64,000 nucleotides of DNA from Streptomonospora sp. PA3 (GTDB lineage Bacteria; Actinomycetota; Actinomycetes; Streptosporangiales; Streptosporangiaceae), in the NCBI RefSeq assembly GCF_009728995.1, contig NZ_VTZW01000010.1, forward strand, positions 1 to 64,000, given 5' to 3'. Position numbers and translations under genes: made by a program. How positions within the stretch are numbered: the first letter of the stretch is position 1; the number at the start of each line of letters is the position of its first letter. The notes beneath the pieces were generated by a model. It was not told the origin of the DNA. It searched no databases and saw only the letters and a program-made list of their open reading frames with translations. This document shows, one piece after another, positions 32,900 to 41,899 of the stretch.

Positions 32900-33436
32900 T
32901 CAGCCCGGACGCAGCCCCGCACCGCGTGGCGGCGGGCCCGCGTCGGAGCGCCGGCCGGGCCGCGCGGCGGCGTGCACGCGGCCCGGCCCCAGCCCCAGTC
33001 GGGCGACCAGCCTGTCGGCCACGGCACCGGTGACGAAGGCGTAGACCGCCTTGTGCGCGAGATCCAGGGCCAGTTCCTCCCGCGGCCACGTCCACGGCGG
33101 GGCGCCCACACCGGTCGCGTTCTCCAGCACCTGGTCGTTGGTCAGCCGGACCGCGAAGAACATGCCCGACGCCCACGGTCCCCTCAGCCCGGAAGCGGCC
33201 ATGACCCCGCGCAAGGCCCCCAGCAGCACGCCCTGACCCGCATGCATGGCCAGGTTGCCCGCCTGCGAACGCTGCGCCCACTGCTCGGGAAGCCCCGCCA
33301 GTCGGCCCAGCGTCAGACCGGGGACATGGGAGTCCGGGCGCCCGGACCAGGCCTGCTCCAGCTTCTCGACGGCGGTCATCGCGGCGGCCCCCGCCGCACC
33401 CGCGACCATCCCCCGTATCACCGCTCTGCGCCACAT
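32900..33436 (-). CDS. Hypothetical membrane-associated protein
   Basis: 178 residues, function not recognised. The N-terminus MWRRAVIRGMVAGAAGAAAMTAVEKLEQAWSG has a hydrophobic glycine/alanine helix. Two further hydrophobic stretches follow (AMHAGQGVLLGALRGVMAASG and KAVYAFVTGAVADRLVARLG), suggesting a small membrane protein with a basic Pro/Arg tail. Start chosen at ATG 33436. It is divergent from cydAB with 157 bp between. Coding bias supports a real gene rather than a shadow. Confidence 0.65.
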   Translation of the reverse strand: MWRRAVIRGMVAGAAGAAAMTAVEKLEQAWSGRPDSHVPGLTLGRLAGLPEQWAQRSQAGNLAMHAGQGVLLGALRGVMAASGLRGPWASGMFFAVRLTNDQVLENATGVGAPPWTWPREELALDLAHKAVYAFVTGAVADRLVARLGLGPGRVHAAARPGRRSDAGPPPRGAGLRPG

Positions 33437-33593
33437 GCCCGCGCGACTACCCGCGGCGGGCCCGCGTACCCGCCGGCGAGTGCGCGGGCGGCGTGCGTGA
33501 AAGTCGGCGCCCGGGGCAGTGGGCGGCTCGTAGCGCCTGCTCGGAAGGGGGTGGGCGGCCGGTGGACGCGGGACCCGCACGGGGAGGTGGGCG

Positions 33594-34958
33594 GTGGACC
33601 CCCATGCCATCGCGGCGGTGCACGAGGCCGATCTGGGTGCGGCGCGGATGCAGATGGCGCTCTCCCTGGGCTGGCACATCATCGTGGCGTGCCTGGGTGT
33701 GGGTATGCCCGCGATCACCCTGATCGCCGAGTGGCGCGGCCACCGCACCGGCGATCCGCACGTGCGGCTGCTCGCCCGCCGGTGGGCCAAGGCGATGGGC
33801 GTCCTCTTCGCCGTGGGGGCCGTCTCGGGGACCATCCTGTCGTTCGAGATGGGGCTGCTGTGGCCCGGCCTGATGAGCACCTACGGCGAGGTCATCGGCC
33901 TGCCGTTCGCGCTTGAGGGCATCGCGTTCTTCATCGAGGCGATCTTCCTGGGCGTCTACCTCTACGCCTGGGACCGGCTGCCGCCCGTCGCGCACATGCT
34001 CTCGGGGATCCCCATCGTCGTCGCGGGCGTTGCCAGCGCCTTCTTCGTGGTGACCGCCAACGCCTGGATGCAGCAGCCGACCGGCTTCGACACCGAGGGC
34101 GGACGCATCGTCGCGGTCGACCCGTGGGCGGCGATGTTCAATCCCGCGACCCCGCCGCAGACGGTGCACATGATCCTCGCGGCCTTCATGGTCGCCGGGT
34201 TCACCATGGCCGGGGTCTACGCGGTGGCCATGCTGCGGGGGCGGCGCGAACGCTACCACCGCCTCGGGTTCCTGATCCCCTTCACCGTGGCGGCGATGGT
34301 GACGCCGGTCCAGATCGGGGTCGGCGACTGGGCCGCGCACTTCGTCGCCGAGAACCAGCCGGCCAAGCTCGCGGCCATGGAAGGCGTCTTCGCCACCGAG
34401 CGCGGGGTTCCGCTGCATCTGGGCGGCGTCGCCCTCGACGGCGAGCTGCGCTACTCGTTGGAGATCCCCAACGGCCTGTCCCTGCTTGCGCACTGGGATC
34501 CCGGCGCCGAGATCACCGGCCTGGAAGAGTTTCCCGAGGCCGACAGGCCGCCGGTGAACGTGGTCCACTGGGCGTTCCAGATCATGGTGGGGCTCGGCTT
34601 CGCCCTGCTCGCCCTGGCCGTGTGGCTGGCGGCGGCCTGGTGGCGCCGCCGCGACCTGCCGCGGTCGCCGTGGTTCCTGCGCGCGGCCGCGCTGTCGGGG
34701 GTGGCCGCCGTGGTGGCACTGGAGGCGGGCTGGGTGGTCACCGAGGTCGGGCGCCAGCCCTGGATCGTCTACGGGGTGATGCGCACCTCCGAGGCGGTCA
34801 ACCCGGCGCCGGGGCTGGTCTACGGCTTCGCCGGGGTGTCGGCGGTCTATGCGGTGCTGACTGTGGCGACGGTCTATGTGCTGCGCCGCCTGGCCCGGGA
34901 GAAACCGGTCCCCGTCGCGCCGCAGGAGCGCGATGTCACCGACTACGGCGTCGTCTAG
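33594..34958 (+). CDS. cydA: Cytochrome bd ubiquinol/menaquinol oxidase subunit I
   Basis: 454 residues, nine predicted helices. It keeps the N-terminal RMQMALSLGWHIIVACLGVGMP with the b595-ligand His (H28), the H in VHMILAAFMVAGF, and GRQPWIVYGVMRTSEAV, the GRQPW quinol-oxidase signature. The Q-loop is short, as in the Gram-positive form. Together with CydB it reduces oxygen to water with quinol as donor, with high affinity and no proton pumping. GTG 33594 has GGAGGTGG upstream. It is nine bases from cydB. No cydCD assembly genes are present in the window. Confidence 0.97.
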   Translation: MDPHAIAAVHEADLGAARMQMALSLGWHIIVACLGVGMPAITLIAEWRGHRTGDPHVRLLARRWAKAMGVLFAVGAVSGTILSFEMGLLWPGLMSTYGEVIGLPFALEGIAFFIEAIFLGVYLYAWDRLPPVAHMLSGIPIVVAGVASAFFVVTANAWMQQPTGFDTEGGRIVAVDPWAAMFNPATPPQTVHMILAAFMVAGFTMAGVYAVAMLRGRRERYHRLGFLIPFTVAAMVTPVQIGVGDWAAHFVAENQPAKLAAMEGVFATERGVPLHLGGVALDGELRYSLEIPNGLSLLAHWDPGAEITGLEEFPEADRPPVNVVHWAFQIMVGLGFALLALAVWLAAAWWRRRDLPRSPWFLRAAALSGVAAVVALEAGWVVTEVGRQPWIVYGVMRTSEAVNPAPGLVYGFAGVSAVYAVLTVATVYVLRRLAREKPVPVAPQERDVTDYGVV

Positions 34959-34967
34959 GGAGGCGCC

Positions 34968-35966
34968 ATGCCCCTGTCCGAGATCCTGCTGGCCGTGCTG
35001 TGGCTGGGCGTGACCGCCTACGTGCTCTTCGGCGGAGCCGACTTCGGAGGCGGCGTGTGGGACCTGCTGGCCGGAGGAGCCGAGCGCGGCAGCCGCCAGC
35101 GGGCCCTGGTCGAACACTCCATCGGTCCCGTGTGGGAGGCCAACCACGTCTGGCTGATCTTCGTCATCGTGCTCGCCTGGACCGGTGTTCCCTCGGTGTT
35201 CGCCGCGGTCTCCTCCACGCTCTACATCCCGCTGACGCTGGCGGCGCTGGGCATCATCGCCCGCGGAGCGGCGTTCGCGTTCCGCAAGGCCAGCACCGAG
35301 CTGTGGCAGCGGCGGCTCTTCGGCGCCGCGTTCGCGTTCTCGTCGCTGGTCACCCCGTTCTTCCTGGGTACGGTGGCCGGTGCGATCGCCTCGGGCCGGG
35401 TGCCGCCGGGCATCGCGGCGGGCGATCTGGTCGCCGGCTGGCTCAATCCCACCTCACTGGTCAGCGGTGCACTGGCGGTGGGCACGGCCGCCTACCTGGC
35501 GGCGGTCTACCTCACCCGCGACGCCCAGCGCGCGGGCGAGCCCGGTCTCGTCTCGGCGTTCCGCCGCCGCGCCCTGGCCTCGGGTGTGGTCGTGGGGGCG
35601 CTGTCGGTCGCCGGACTGGCCGTGCTGCGCGCCGACGCCCCGCGGCTGTTCGCGGAGCTGACCTCGGGGGCGGCGCTGGCCTTCCTGGTGCTGTCCGTGG
35701 GATCGGGCGTCGTGTCGCTGGGCCTGCTGGCCTGGACCCGGGCCTACCTGGTGGTGCGGGTCAGCGCCGCCCTGGCCGTCGCCGGCCTGCTGTGGGGGTG
35801 GGGCGCGGCCCAGTATCCGCGGCTGCTGCCCGGGGTCACGCTGCGGGAGGCGGCCGCCACCGACGCGGTCCTCGGCGCCGCGTTGGGCGCCCTCGCCGTC
35901 GGCGCGGTCCTGCTGGTGCCGTCGCTGCTGTGGCTGTACACCATGTTCCAGCGCGCCGACGGATAG
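34968..35966 (+). CDS. cydB: Cytochrome bd oxidase subunit II
   Basis: 332 residues, eight or nine hydrophobic helices. CydB signatures are FGGADFGGGVWDLLAGG near the N-terminus and VWEANHVWLIFVIVLAWTGVPSVFAAVSSTLYIPL, followed by ATDAVLGAALGALAVGAVLLVPSLLWLYTMFQ at the end. ATG 34968 has GGAGGCGCC upstream and follows cydA after 9 bp, so the two form one operon. It converges with the desaturase gene. Confidence 0.97.
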   Translation: MPLSEILLAVLWLGVTAYVLFGGADFGGGVWDLLAGGAERGSRQRALVEHSIGPVWEANHVWLIFVIVLAWTGVPSVFAAVSSTLYIPLTLAALGIIARGAAFAFRKASTELWQRRLFGAAFAFSSLVTPFFLGTVAGAIASGRVPPGIAAGDLVAGWLNPTSLVSGALAVGTAAYLAAVYLTRDAQRAGEPGLVSAFRRRALASGVVVGALSVAGLAVLRADAPRLFAELTSGAALAFLVLSVGSGVVSLGLLAWTRAYLVVRVSAALAVAGLLWGWGAAQYPRLLPGVTLREAAATDAVLGAALGALAVGAVLLVPSLLWLYTMFQRADG

Positions 35967-36013
35967 CGCGCGCTGCGCCGCTCGCCGACCGGCCCCGGTG
36001 GGCCCGCGGCCGC

Positions 36014-37153
36014 TCAGTACTCCAGTTCGGGGCGCAGCGGGCCGCCGACCGTGTGCAGGTGGCGGAGCACCTGGGCGTAGGAGTCCAGCAGGCCGGTCTC
36101 GTAGTAGTCGATGCCGTGCCTGGCGCAGAACGCACGCACGAGCGGCTGGACGCGGGGCAGGGAGGGCCGGGGCATGGAGGGGAACAGGTGGTGCTCCACC
36201 TGGTAGTTCAGCCCGCCCAAAAGGAGGTCGGTGAAGCGGCCGCCGCGGATGTTGCGCGAGGTCAGCACCTGCCGGCGCAGGAAGTCGACCTTCTCGCCCT
36301 TGGCGATGATCGGCATGCCCTTGTGGTTGGGGGCGAAGGAGCAGCCCATGTACAGGCCGAACACGCCCTGGTGCACGGCGATGAAGCACACCGCCTGCAG
36401 CGGCGTGAGCACGAGGAACACCGCGGCGAGGTAGCCGGCGAGGTGCGCGAAGAGCATGACCGCTTCGGCCGCCTTGACGCCGCGCGGGGCGCTGCCGCGG
36501 TCGAACAGGGCTCGCACACCGGCCGCGTGCAGGTTGAGCCCTTCCAGCAGCAGCATGGGGAAGAAAAGCCACGCCTGGCTGCGCGCCAGCCAGACGCCGG
36601 CGCCTCTGCGGGCGCGGGTCTGGTCGGCGGTGAAGGCGAGCGCGTTGCCGCCGATGTCGGGGTCGCGGTCGACGTGGTTGGGGTGGGCGTGGTGGCGGTT
36701 GTGCTTGGTGTTCCACCACCCGTAGCTGATCCCGACCAGCAGGTTCCCGAATATCCGGCCGATCAGGTCGTTGACGCGCCGGGATCCGGAGATCTGCTGG
36801 TGGCCGGCGTCGTGTCCGAGGAATGCGGTCTGGGTGAACACGATCCCGAGGAGCGCGGCCGTCAGCAGCTGCCACCACGAGGGGCCGATCAGCGCGAACG
36901 CGGCCCATCCGGCTGCCAGCAGGAGGAGGGTGACCGAGATCCGCACCGCGTAAGAGAACGGCCGCCGCTTCAGCAGCCCGGCGGCCTTGACCTCGCGCGA
37001 GAGCACCGCGTAGTCGCTGCCTCGGCGGTCGGTTCGGGCCCGGGGCGCATCACCGTGCGCCTCGGTTTGCGCGGGGGTGCCGTCCGTGCGTCCGCCGTGG
37101 GCGGCGCCGAGGCCGTCGCCGGGCTCGGAGGTGTCGACGGTTCCATCGGGCAT
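36014..37153 (-). CDS. Membrane fatty acid desaturase
   Basis: 379 residues. Three histidine boxes bind the di-iron centre: HDAGH (114-118), HNRHH (151-155) and QVEHH (318-322). The QVEHH form is typical of acyl-CoA/lipid front-end or delta-type desaturases (FA_desaturase family). Four membrane helices lie between the boxes. A 45-residue polar N-terminus precedes the first helix. Start chosen at ATG 37153. Oxygen is the co-substrate, so the convergent cytochrome bd genes may share low-oxygen or cold physiology, but that is only context. Regiospecificity is unknown. Confidence 0.93.
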   Translation of the reverse strand: MPDGTVDTSEPGDGLGAAHGGRTDGTPAQTEAHGDAPRARTDRRGSDYAVLSREVKAAGLLKRRPFSYAVRISVTLLLLAAGWAAFALIGPSWWQLLTAALLGIVFTQTAFLGHDAGHQQISGSRRVNDLIGRIFGNLLVGISYGWWNTKHNRHHAHPNHVDRDPDIGGNALAFTADQTRARRGAGVWLARSQAWLFFPMLLLEGLNLHAAGVRALFDRGSAPRGVKAAEAVMLFAHLAGYLAAVFLVLTPLQAVCFIAVHQGVFGLYMGCSFAPNHKGMPIIAKGEKVDFLRRQVLTSRNIRGGRFTDLLLGGLNYQVEHHLFPSMPRPSLPRVQPLVRAFCARHGIDYYETGLLDSYAQVLRHLHTVGGPLRPELEY

Positions 37154-37503
37154 GTGGTGTCTCCAGGTCGAGGGGGGTCGATAGGGCCGCGCGGTCGCGC
37201 GGTCGCGGCTTGCTGAACCTCCGCCGATCCAGGAGTACCTGGAATGTGGAGCACCGCGTCGCGGATGTCCACAGGTGTGTCCGCAATACTCAGCCGTGTG
37301 CCTTCCCCTGCAACGTACCCGGTGGGGTGAGGGTTCCCCGACGCGCTCGCCGCCGCCGCCGCGACCGCGCCGCGGCGCCTCCCCGAGCGGCGAGGAGCCC
37401 GGAGCGTGCGCGGGTCGCCGGAGCGGGACGGTACGGAAGCGGGGTGCCGTGCACGGCGATCGGCAGGTGTGCTGCCCCGGCCTGCGACCGTAGGTTCGCG
37501 GCC
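37154..37503. other. Divergent intergenic region, desaturase and serine hydrolase
   Basis: 350 bp without a supported gene. TCCAGG-AGTA-CCTGGA (37227-37242) is a short inverted repeat near the desaturase promoter side and could be an operator. The rest is GC-rich leader with no clear promoter hexamers. Confidence 0.45.
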
Positions 37504-39003
37504 ATGCGACGTTGGATTCCGGCGGTAGGCGCCGCCCTGCTCGCCGCGGCGCTGCCGGTGTGCGCGGCGGCGGAAGGGCCCGTACATGCCGGCGACCGGC
37601 CGGGCGGTGCGGATACCGCCCAGATCGACGCATTCGTCGAGCGCTACGTCGACGAGCAGGGGCTGGCCGGTGTTTCGGTGGCCCTGGTCCGCCGCGGTGA
37701 GATATTGCACACCGCAGGGTACGGACACGACTCCGCCGGCCGCCCGGTCACCGAGGACACGCCGATGATGGTCGCCTCGCTGGCCAAGTCGATGACGGCG
37801 ATGGCGGTAATGCGCCTGGCCGAGGCGGGCGAGGTCGACCTGGACGCGCCGGTGCGGCGCTATCTGCCCAGATTCCGGCCGACCGACCCGCGGGCCGCGC
37901 GCATCACCGTGCGCCACCTCCTGGACCACAGCTCGGGCCTGGCTTCAGGGCTCCTCAGCCCCGACCGGCAGGCCAAGGAGTCGCTGCGCGAGGCCGTGGC
38001 GATCCTGGAGACCATGGAACCGGCCGCCGAACCCGGCGTGCAGCACCGCTATTTCAACGGCAACTACTGGCTGCTGGCGCGCATGGTCGAGACCGTCACC
38101 GGTGAGCGGTTCGGCGACCACCTCGACGCGGCCGTGTTCACCCCGCTCGGCATGGACGACACGGTGGCCTTCGAGAACACCGGCCGGGCGGTGGAAGAGA
38201 TCGGCGGCCTGCAGACGGGTCACGCCTCCGCCTACGGCACCACCGTCCCGGCCCCCGAACCCGCCGACTTCGCCGCCGGCGCGGGCGGCGTCGCCTCCAC
38301 CGCCGCCGACATGGCCCGCTGGCTCGCGCCCTACACCTCCGGCGGCCGTACCGCCGACGGCGAACCGTTCACCTCCGCCGCCACCGTCGAGGAGATGCTC
38401 ACCCCGTCCGCGCCCGGCGGCCGGTACGCGCTCGGCTGGCGCGACGGCACGCCGGCGGGCAGCGACCGCCCGCGCATGTCCCACGGGGGCGCGTCGTTCG
38501 GCTACAGCGCCTACCAGGGCCTCTACCACCGCGGCGAATACGGGGTGGCGGTGCTGAGCAACACCTTCACCGCACCCGTCGAGACCGCCTATCCCATCGC
38601 CGCGGGGATCATGGACATCGTCGAGGGAAGGACGCCGCCGGCGTCGGCGCCCGTCAACGCGGCGGCGGACTATTTGCTGGCGGCCCTCACCGCGGTGAGC
38701 GCGGCACTGGGGGTGCGCAGGGCCGTCCGGGCCCGCGCCTGGGCCCGGCGCTTCGGCGGCCGCTCCCGCCTGCGGCCGGCGGCGCGCCTGGCGCCGCGGC
38801 TGCTGCCCTTCGCGCTCGTGTGCGGGTTCGCCGCGCTGGTGGCCCTGAGCGGGGCGGACGCCGGCTTCCTGCGGCTCTGGATCGTCTGGCCCGCGCTGGG
38901 TGTGTGGGGCCTCGTCGCGGCACTGGCGAACCTGGCGACGTTTTGCCTGCGCATCGGCGCACTGCGGCGGGTCGCCGCCGAGTGCGGGCCACCGCAGGGG
39001 TGA
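37504..39003 (+). CDS. Serine hydrolase, class C beta-lactamase/DD-peptidase family, membrane-anchored
   Basis: 499 residues. The signal peptide (AALLAAALPVCAAAEG) directs export. The catalytic motifs are S92-L-A-K95 (nucleophile and base), Y183-F-N185 and H327-G-G, as in esterase/beta-lactamase-type AmpC relatives. Three hydrophobic helices after residue 385 anchor the protein by its C-terminus, so the catalytic domain faces outward. The start ATG 37504 is supported by the signal peptide; upstream in-frame sequence is not coding-like. The substrate may be a peptide, ester or beta-lactam. True beta-lactam resistance should not be assumed. Confidence 0.9.
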   Translation: MRRWIPAVGAALLAAALPVCAAAEGPVHAGDRPGGADTAQIDAFVERYVDEQGLAGVSVALVRRGEILHTAGYGHDSAGRPVTEDTPMMVASLAKSMTAMAVMRLAEAGEVDLDAPVRRYLPRFRPTDPRAARITVRHLLDHSSGLASGLLSPDRQAKESLREAVAILETMEPAAEPGVQHRYFNGNYWLLARMVETVTGERFGDHLDAAVFTPLGMDDTVAFENTGRAVEEIGGLQTGHASAYGTTVPAPEPADFAAGAGGVASTAADMARWLAPYTSGGRTADGEPFTSAATVEEMLTPSAPGGRYALGWRDGTPAGSDRPRMSHGGASFGYSAYQGLYHRGEYGVAVLSNTFTAPVETAYPIAAGIMDIVEGRTPPASAPVNAAADYLLAALTAVSAALGVRRAVRARAWARRFGGRSRLRPAARLAPRLLPFALVCGFAALVALSGADAGFLRLWIVWPALGVWGLVAALANLATFCLRIGALRRVAAECGPPQG

Positions 39004-39018
39004 GCCGGGCGGCCGGCC

Positions 39019-39273
39019 TCACCCGCCCATCTCCTCCACGGCGCTGTTCAGCCGGCGCGCCAGCTCTTCGGCGTCCTCGCGCGACACCTGCTCGGGCTCG
39101 TCGGCGATCCCCAGCTCGTCGCGGCCCGCCAGGCGCAGCGCGCCCCGGTAGCCCGACTCCTCCAGCGCCGACTCCGCGACGACCTCGGCCCGCCCCCGGT
39201 GGACGACCAGGACGGGGCTGGGCTCCTCGGAACGCAGCAACTGGAGTACGTGCTCGGCACTGACGGTCGCCAC
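39019..39273 (-). CDS. Small conserved-looking protein of unknown function
   Basis: 84 residues, family not recognised. The sequence MATVSAEHVLQLLRSEEPSPVLVVHRGRAEVVAESALEESG has alternating strands that read as a small beta-rich fold, and the C-terminal half is acidic and helical (DEPEQVSREDAEELARRLNSAVEEMGG). GTG 39273 has AAGGAG 9 nt upstream, supporting real translation. It lies convergent to the serine hydrolase and divergent from the MTHFS-like gene. Confidence 0.65.
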   Translation of the reverse strand: MATVSAEHVLQLLRSEEPSPVLVVHRGRAEVVAESALEESGYRGALRLAGRDELGIADEPEQVSREDAEELARRLNSAVEEMGG

Positions 39274-39476
39274 CGGTGGGCTCCTTCCGCTCGGCTCCCG
39301 GCCCGCACGCCCGATCCCCGCACGAGGCCACGGGCACGGCTACCCGCCCGGACCGGCCTGACACCGTGCCGCCGACCTTCGCGGCGCCGGATGCGGTGCC
39401 GCCCGATGCGTCCCGCAGCGCCGATCACCGGTCGCGGGGAGGTCCCGCCCCGCGCCGCACTTGGCAGACTGGGAGC

Positions 39477-40196
39477 ATGGCGGCCCGAGAAGGCGAGGAC
39501 GACGCCAAGGCGGCGGTACGGCAGGAGTCCTGGCAGGCGCTCCAGGACGCCGGTGCCGCACGGTTCCCCGGGGTTCGGGGGCGGATTCCCAACTTCACCG
39601 GCGCCGAACGCGCGGCGGAGCGTTTGGCGGGGCTGCCGGAGTGGGAGCGGGCCGCGGTGGTCAAGTCCAACCCCGACTCCCCGCAGTGGCCGGTGCGCAC
39701 CCGTGCGGTGGCCGGCGGCAAGCGCCTGTACATGGCGGTGCCGCGGCTGGCCGAGGAGGCTCCGTTCCTCCTGCTGGAGGCCGAGCGGCTGGACGTGCCG
39801 CCGCGCACGGCCACATCCATCAAGGGGTCGGCCCGGCATGCGCGGCCCGTGGCGCTGACGGAGATGGAGCGCGTCGACCTCATCGTGTGCGGCAGCGTCG
39901 CGGTGGACCGCGACGGTCGGCGCGTCGGCAAGGGCGGCGGGTTCTCGGATCTGGAGTTCGGCCTGCTCGCCGAGGCCGGGCTCGTGGACGAGCGCACCGC
40001 GATCGCCACGACGGTGCACCCGGTGCAGGTGGTCGAGGGGCCGCTGCCCGAGACCGGGCACGACTTCCGCGTCGATGTGGTCGTCACGCCCGAGGAGGTG
40101 CTGCGCACACCGGCACCGGGCCGTCCGCGCGGCATCCTGCGCGACCACCTCACTCCCGAGAAGGCCGCCGCGGTCCCGGCGCTGCGGACCCTGTGA
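39477..40196 (+). CDS. 5-formyltetrahydrofolate cyclo-ligase-like protein (MTHFS family)
   Basis: 239 residues. The MTHFS-type phosphate-binding loop and acidic block are visible as GKGGGFSDLEFGLLAEAGLVDERT. ATTVHPVQVVE and the N-terminal AVVKSNPDSPQWPVRTRAVAGGKRLYMAVP resemble the MTHFSD-like subgroup more than canonical FAU1. Canonical members convert 5-formyl-THF to 5,10-methenyl-THF with ATP. This subgroup's function is uncertain. Start ATG 39477 has GGGAG upstream. It is a single gene. Confidence 0.82.
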   Translation: MAAREGEDDAKAAVRQESWQALQDAGAARFPGVRGRIPNFTGAERAAERLAGLPEWERAAVVKSNPDSPQWPVRTRAVAGGKRLYMAVPRLAEEAPFLLLEAERLDVPPRTATSIKGSARHARPVALTEMERVDLIVCGSVAVDRDGRRVGKGGGFSDLEFGLLAEAGLVDERTAIATTVHPVQVVEGPLPETGHDFRVDVVVTPEEVLRTPAPGRPRGILRDHLTPEKAAAVPALRTL

Positions 40197-40291
40197 CCGC
40201 CGCCGCGCCGCCGGCCGGCGATCACCGGACCCGCGGGCGGCCGCGCCGCCGGCCCCGCTCACCCGGCCGCGGACCGCCCGCGGGTCCGGTC

Positions 40292-41863
40292 TCAGCGCCC
40301 CGGCGCGCCGCGGGTCTCGGCGAGGTCCCCGGCGGGTTCGGGCGCGGCCGCGGCGTCGTCGTCGGGCGGAGAGTCGGGGGCGATGGTCTCCGTCGCGTTG
40401 AGCTCGGCGGCGGCCTGGCGGCTCAGCCCGAAGAAGTAGGTCAGCACGAATCCGGCGATGTAGCCGACCACGAGCCCCAGGCCGTAGACCAGAACGGCGG
40501 CGCCGATTCCCTGGTTGCCCTGCACCAGGGGGAACAGGGCCCATCCGGAGGGGCCGATCGCCGTGGAACCCGCGCTGACCCCCAGCTGGTTGGCCAGGCC
40601 CAGGAAGCCGCCGCCGACGGCGCCGCCGGCGCAGGCGGTCAGGAAGGGGCGGCCCAGCGGCAGCGTCACGCCGTAGATCAGCGGCTCGCCCACCCCCAGC
40701 AGGCCGGCGGGCAGCGCCGAGCGGATGGTGGTGCGGATGCCCTCGTTGTTCTTGAGGCGCAGGTAGAGCGCGAATGCGGCGCCGACCTGCCCCGCGCCCG
40801 CCATCGCCAGCACCGGAAGCAGCACGGTGTAGCCGTCGATGTCGATCAGTGTCGTGTGGATCGGGATCAGGGCCTGGTGCAGCCCGAGCATGACCAGCGG
40901 CAGGAACAGCCCGCCCAGGATCAGCCCCGCCAGCGCCCCGGCCTGCCCGAGCAGCCAGTCGGCGGCCACGCCGATGGCCGCGGACACCTCTCCGGCCAGG
41001 AACATCAGCCCGTACACCGTGACCAGGCCGGAGACCAGCACGGCGACGGTGGGGGTGACCAGAATGTCCAGGGTGCCGGGCACCCACCGCCGGGTCCAGC
41101 GCTCGACGTAGGCGCACAGCACCGCCGCACCCAGCGCGCCCAGTACGCCGCCCTGGCCGGGGGCGAGCTCGACGCCGAACGCCTGCACGTCGGCCACCCC
41201 GGCGAAGGGGATGATGGCGGCGACGGCGCCGCCCAGCACCGGGGTCCCGCCGAACTCCTTGGCCGCGTTGACGCCCACGAACACCGTGATCAGCGACATG
41301 AAGCCCTTGGCGATGGCGTCCAGCGCGGGCAGTACGGGCCCCAGCCAGCCGAGGTTGGCGAACACCCCGGTGACCCCGGCGAGGATGCCGCAGGCGATCA
41401 GCGCGGGGATCAGCGGCACGAAGATGTTGGCGATGCGCCGCAGGAACAGCTTGAACGGGGTGGCGTTGCGCCGCTTGTTCTCCGCCCGGATCGCGGCGCC
41501 TTTGGCGGCCAGGGCGGCGGCGTCGGTGTCCGCGCCGCCCGGGGCCGAGGCCGGTCCCTCCCCCGCCCCGGACCCCGCGCCGCCCGCGGCGGCGCGCTCG
41601 GTGTCGACGAGCCGGGTGAACTCCTCGGCGATCTTGGAGACCGCGGCCGGGCCCAGCACGATCTGGAAGGTCTCGTCCTCGACCACGCCGAGCACCTTCG
41701 GGTGGTCGCGGATCTCCTGGTCGCGGACCAGCGCGCGGTCGGCGACGCCGACCCGCAGCCGGCTGATGCAGTTGGTGACGGAGGTGACGTTGCGCTCGCC
41801 GCCGACGAGCGCGAGGAGGTCGTGCGCCGTGGCCGCGTGGCCGGTGGCACCCGAGTCGCTCAT
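40292..41863 (-). CDS. murP: PTS transporter EIIBC, N-acetylmuramic acid type
   Basis: 523 residues. The EIIB domain is at about 10-90 with the phosphorylated Cys C32 in VTSVTNCISRLRVGV. The EIIC domain is at about 130-490 with roughly ten membrane helices (VPLIPALIACGILAG, NNEGIRTTIRSALPAGLLGVGEPLIYGVTLPLGRPFLTAC). The GVGEPLIYGV block is typical of the glucose-sucrose superfamily. No EIIA domain is attached, so a separate EIIA must donate phosphate. Assignment to MurNAc rests on the adjacent murQ gene, 36 bp upstream on the same strand. The domain order alone would also fit other sugars. Confidence 0.85.
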   Translation of the reverse strand: MSDSGATGHAATAHDLLALVGGERNVTSVTNCISRLRVGVADRALVRDQEIRDHPKVLGVVEDETFQIVLGPAAVSKIAEEFTRLVDTERAAAGGAGSGAGEGPASAPGGADTDAAALAAKGAAIRAENKRRNATPFKLFLRRIANIFVPLIPALIACGILAGVTGVFANLGWLGPVLPALDAIAKGFMSLITVFVGVNAAKEFGGTPVLGGAVAAIIPFAGVADVQAFGVELAPGQGGVLGALGAAVLCAYVERWTRRWVPGTLDILVTPTVAVLVSGLVTVYGLMFLAGEVSAAIGVAADWLLGQAGALAGLILGGLFLPLVMLGLHQALIPIHTTLIDIDGYTVLLPVLAMAGAGQVGAAFALYLRLKNNEGIRTTIRSALPAGLLGVGEPLIYGVTLPLGRPFLTACAGGAVGGGFLGLANQLGVSAGSTAIGPSGWALFPLVQGNQGIGAAVLVYGLGLVVGYIAGFVLTYFFGLSRQAAAELNATETIAPDSPPDDDAAAAPEPAGDLAETRGAPGR

Positions 41864-41899
41864 TGCCAGCTTCCTTCCGGGCTCGGGGGGTGGGGGGAT

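Noticed and set aside
34124-37216. A 1030-codon plus-strand open frame across cydAB and the desaturase
   Set aside because: The composition is Arg/Gly/Pro-rich without motifs and it overlaps three well-supported genes.
37504-39003. Clinical-type beta-lactamase
   Set aside because: The SxxK, YxN and HGG motifs define a broad serine hydrolase family, and the C-terminal membrane helices fit an esterase/peptidase relative better than a secreted AmpC.
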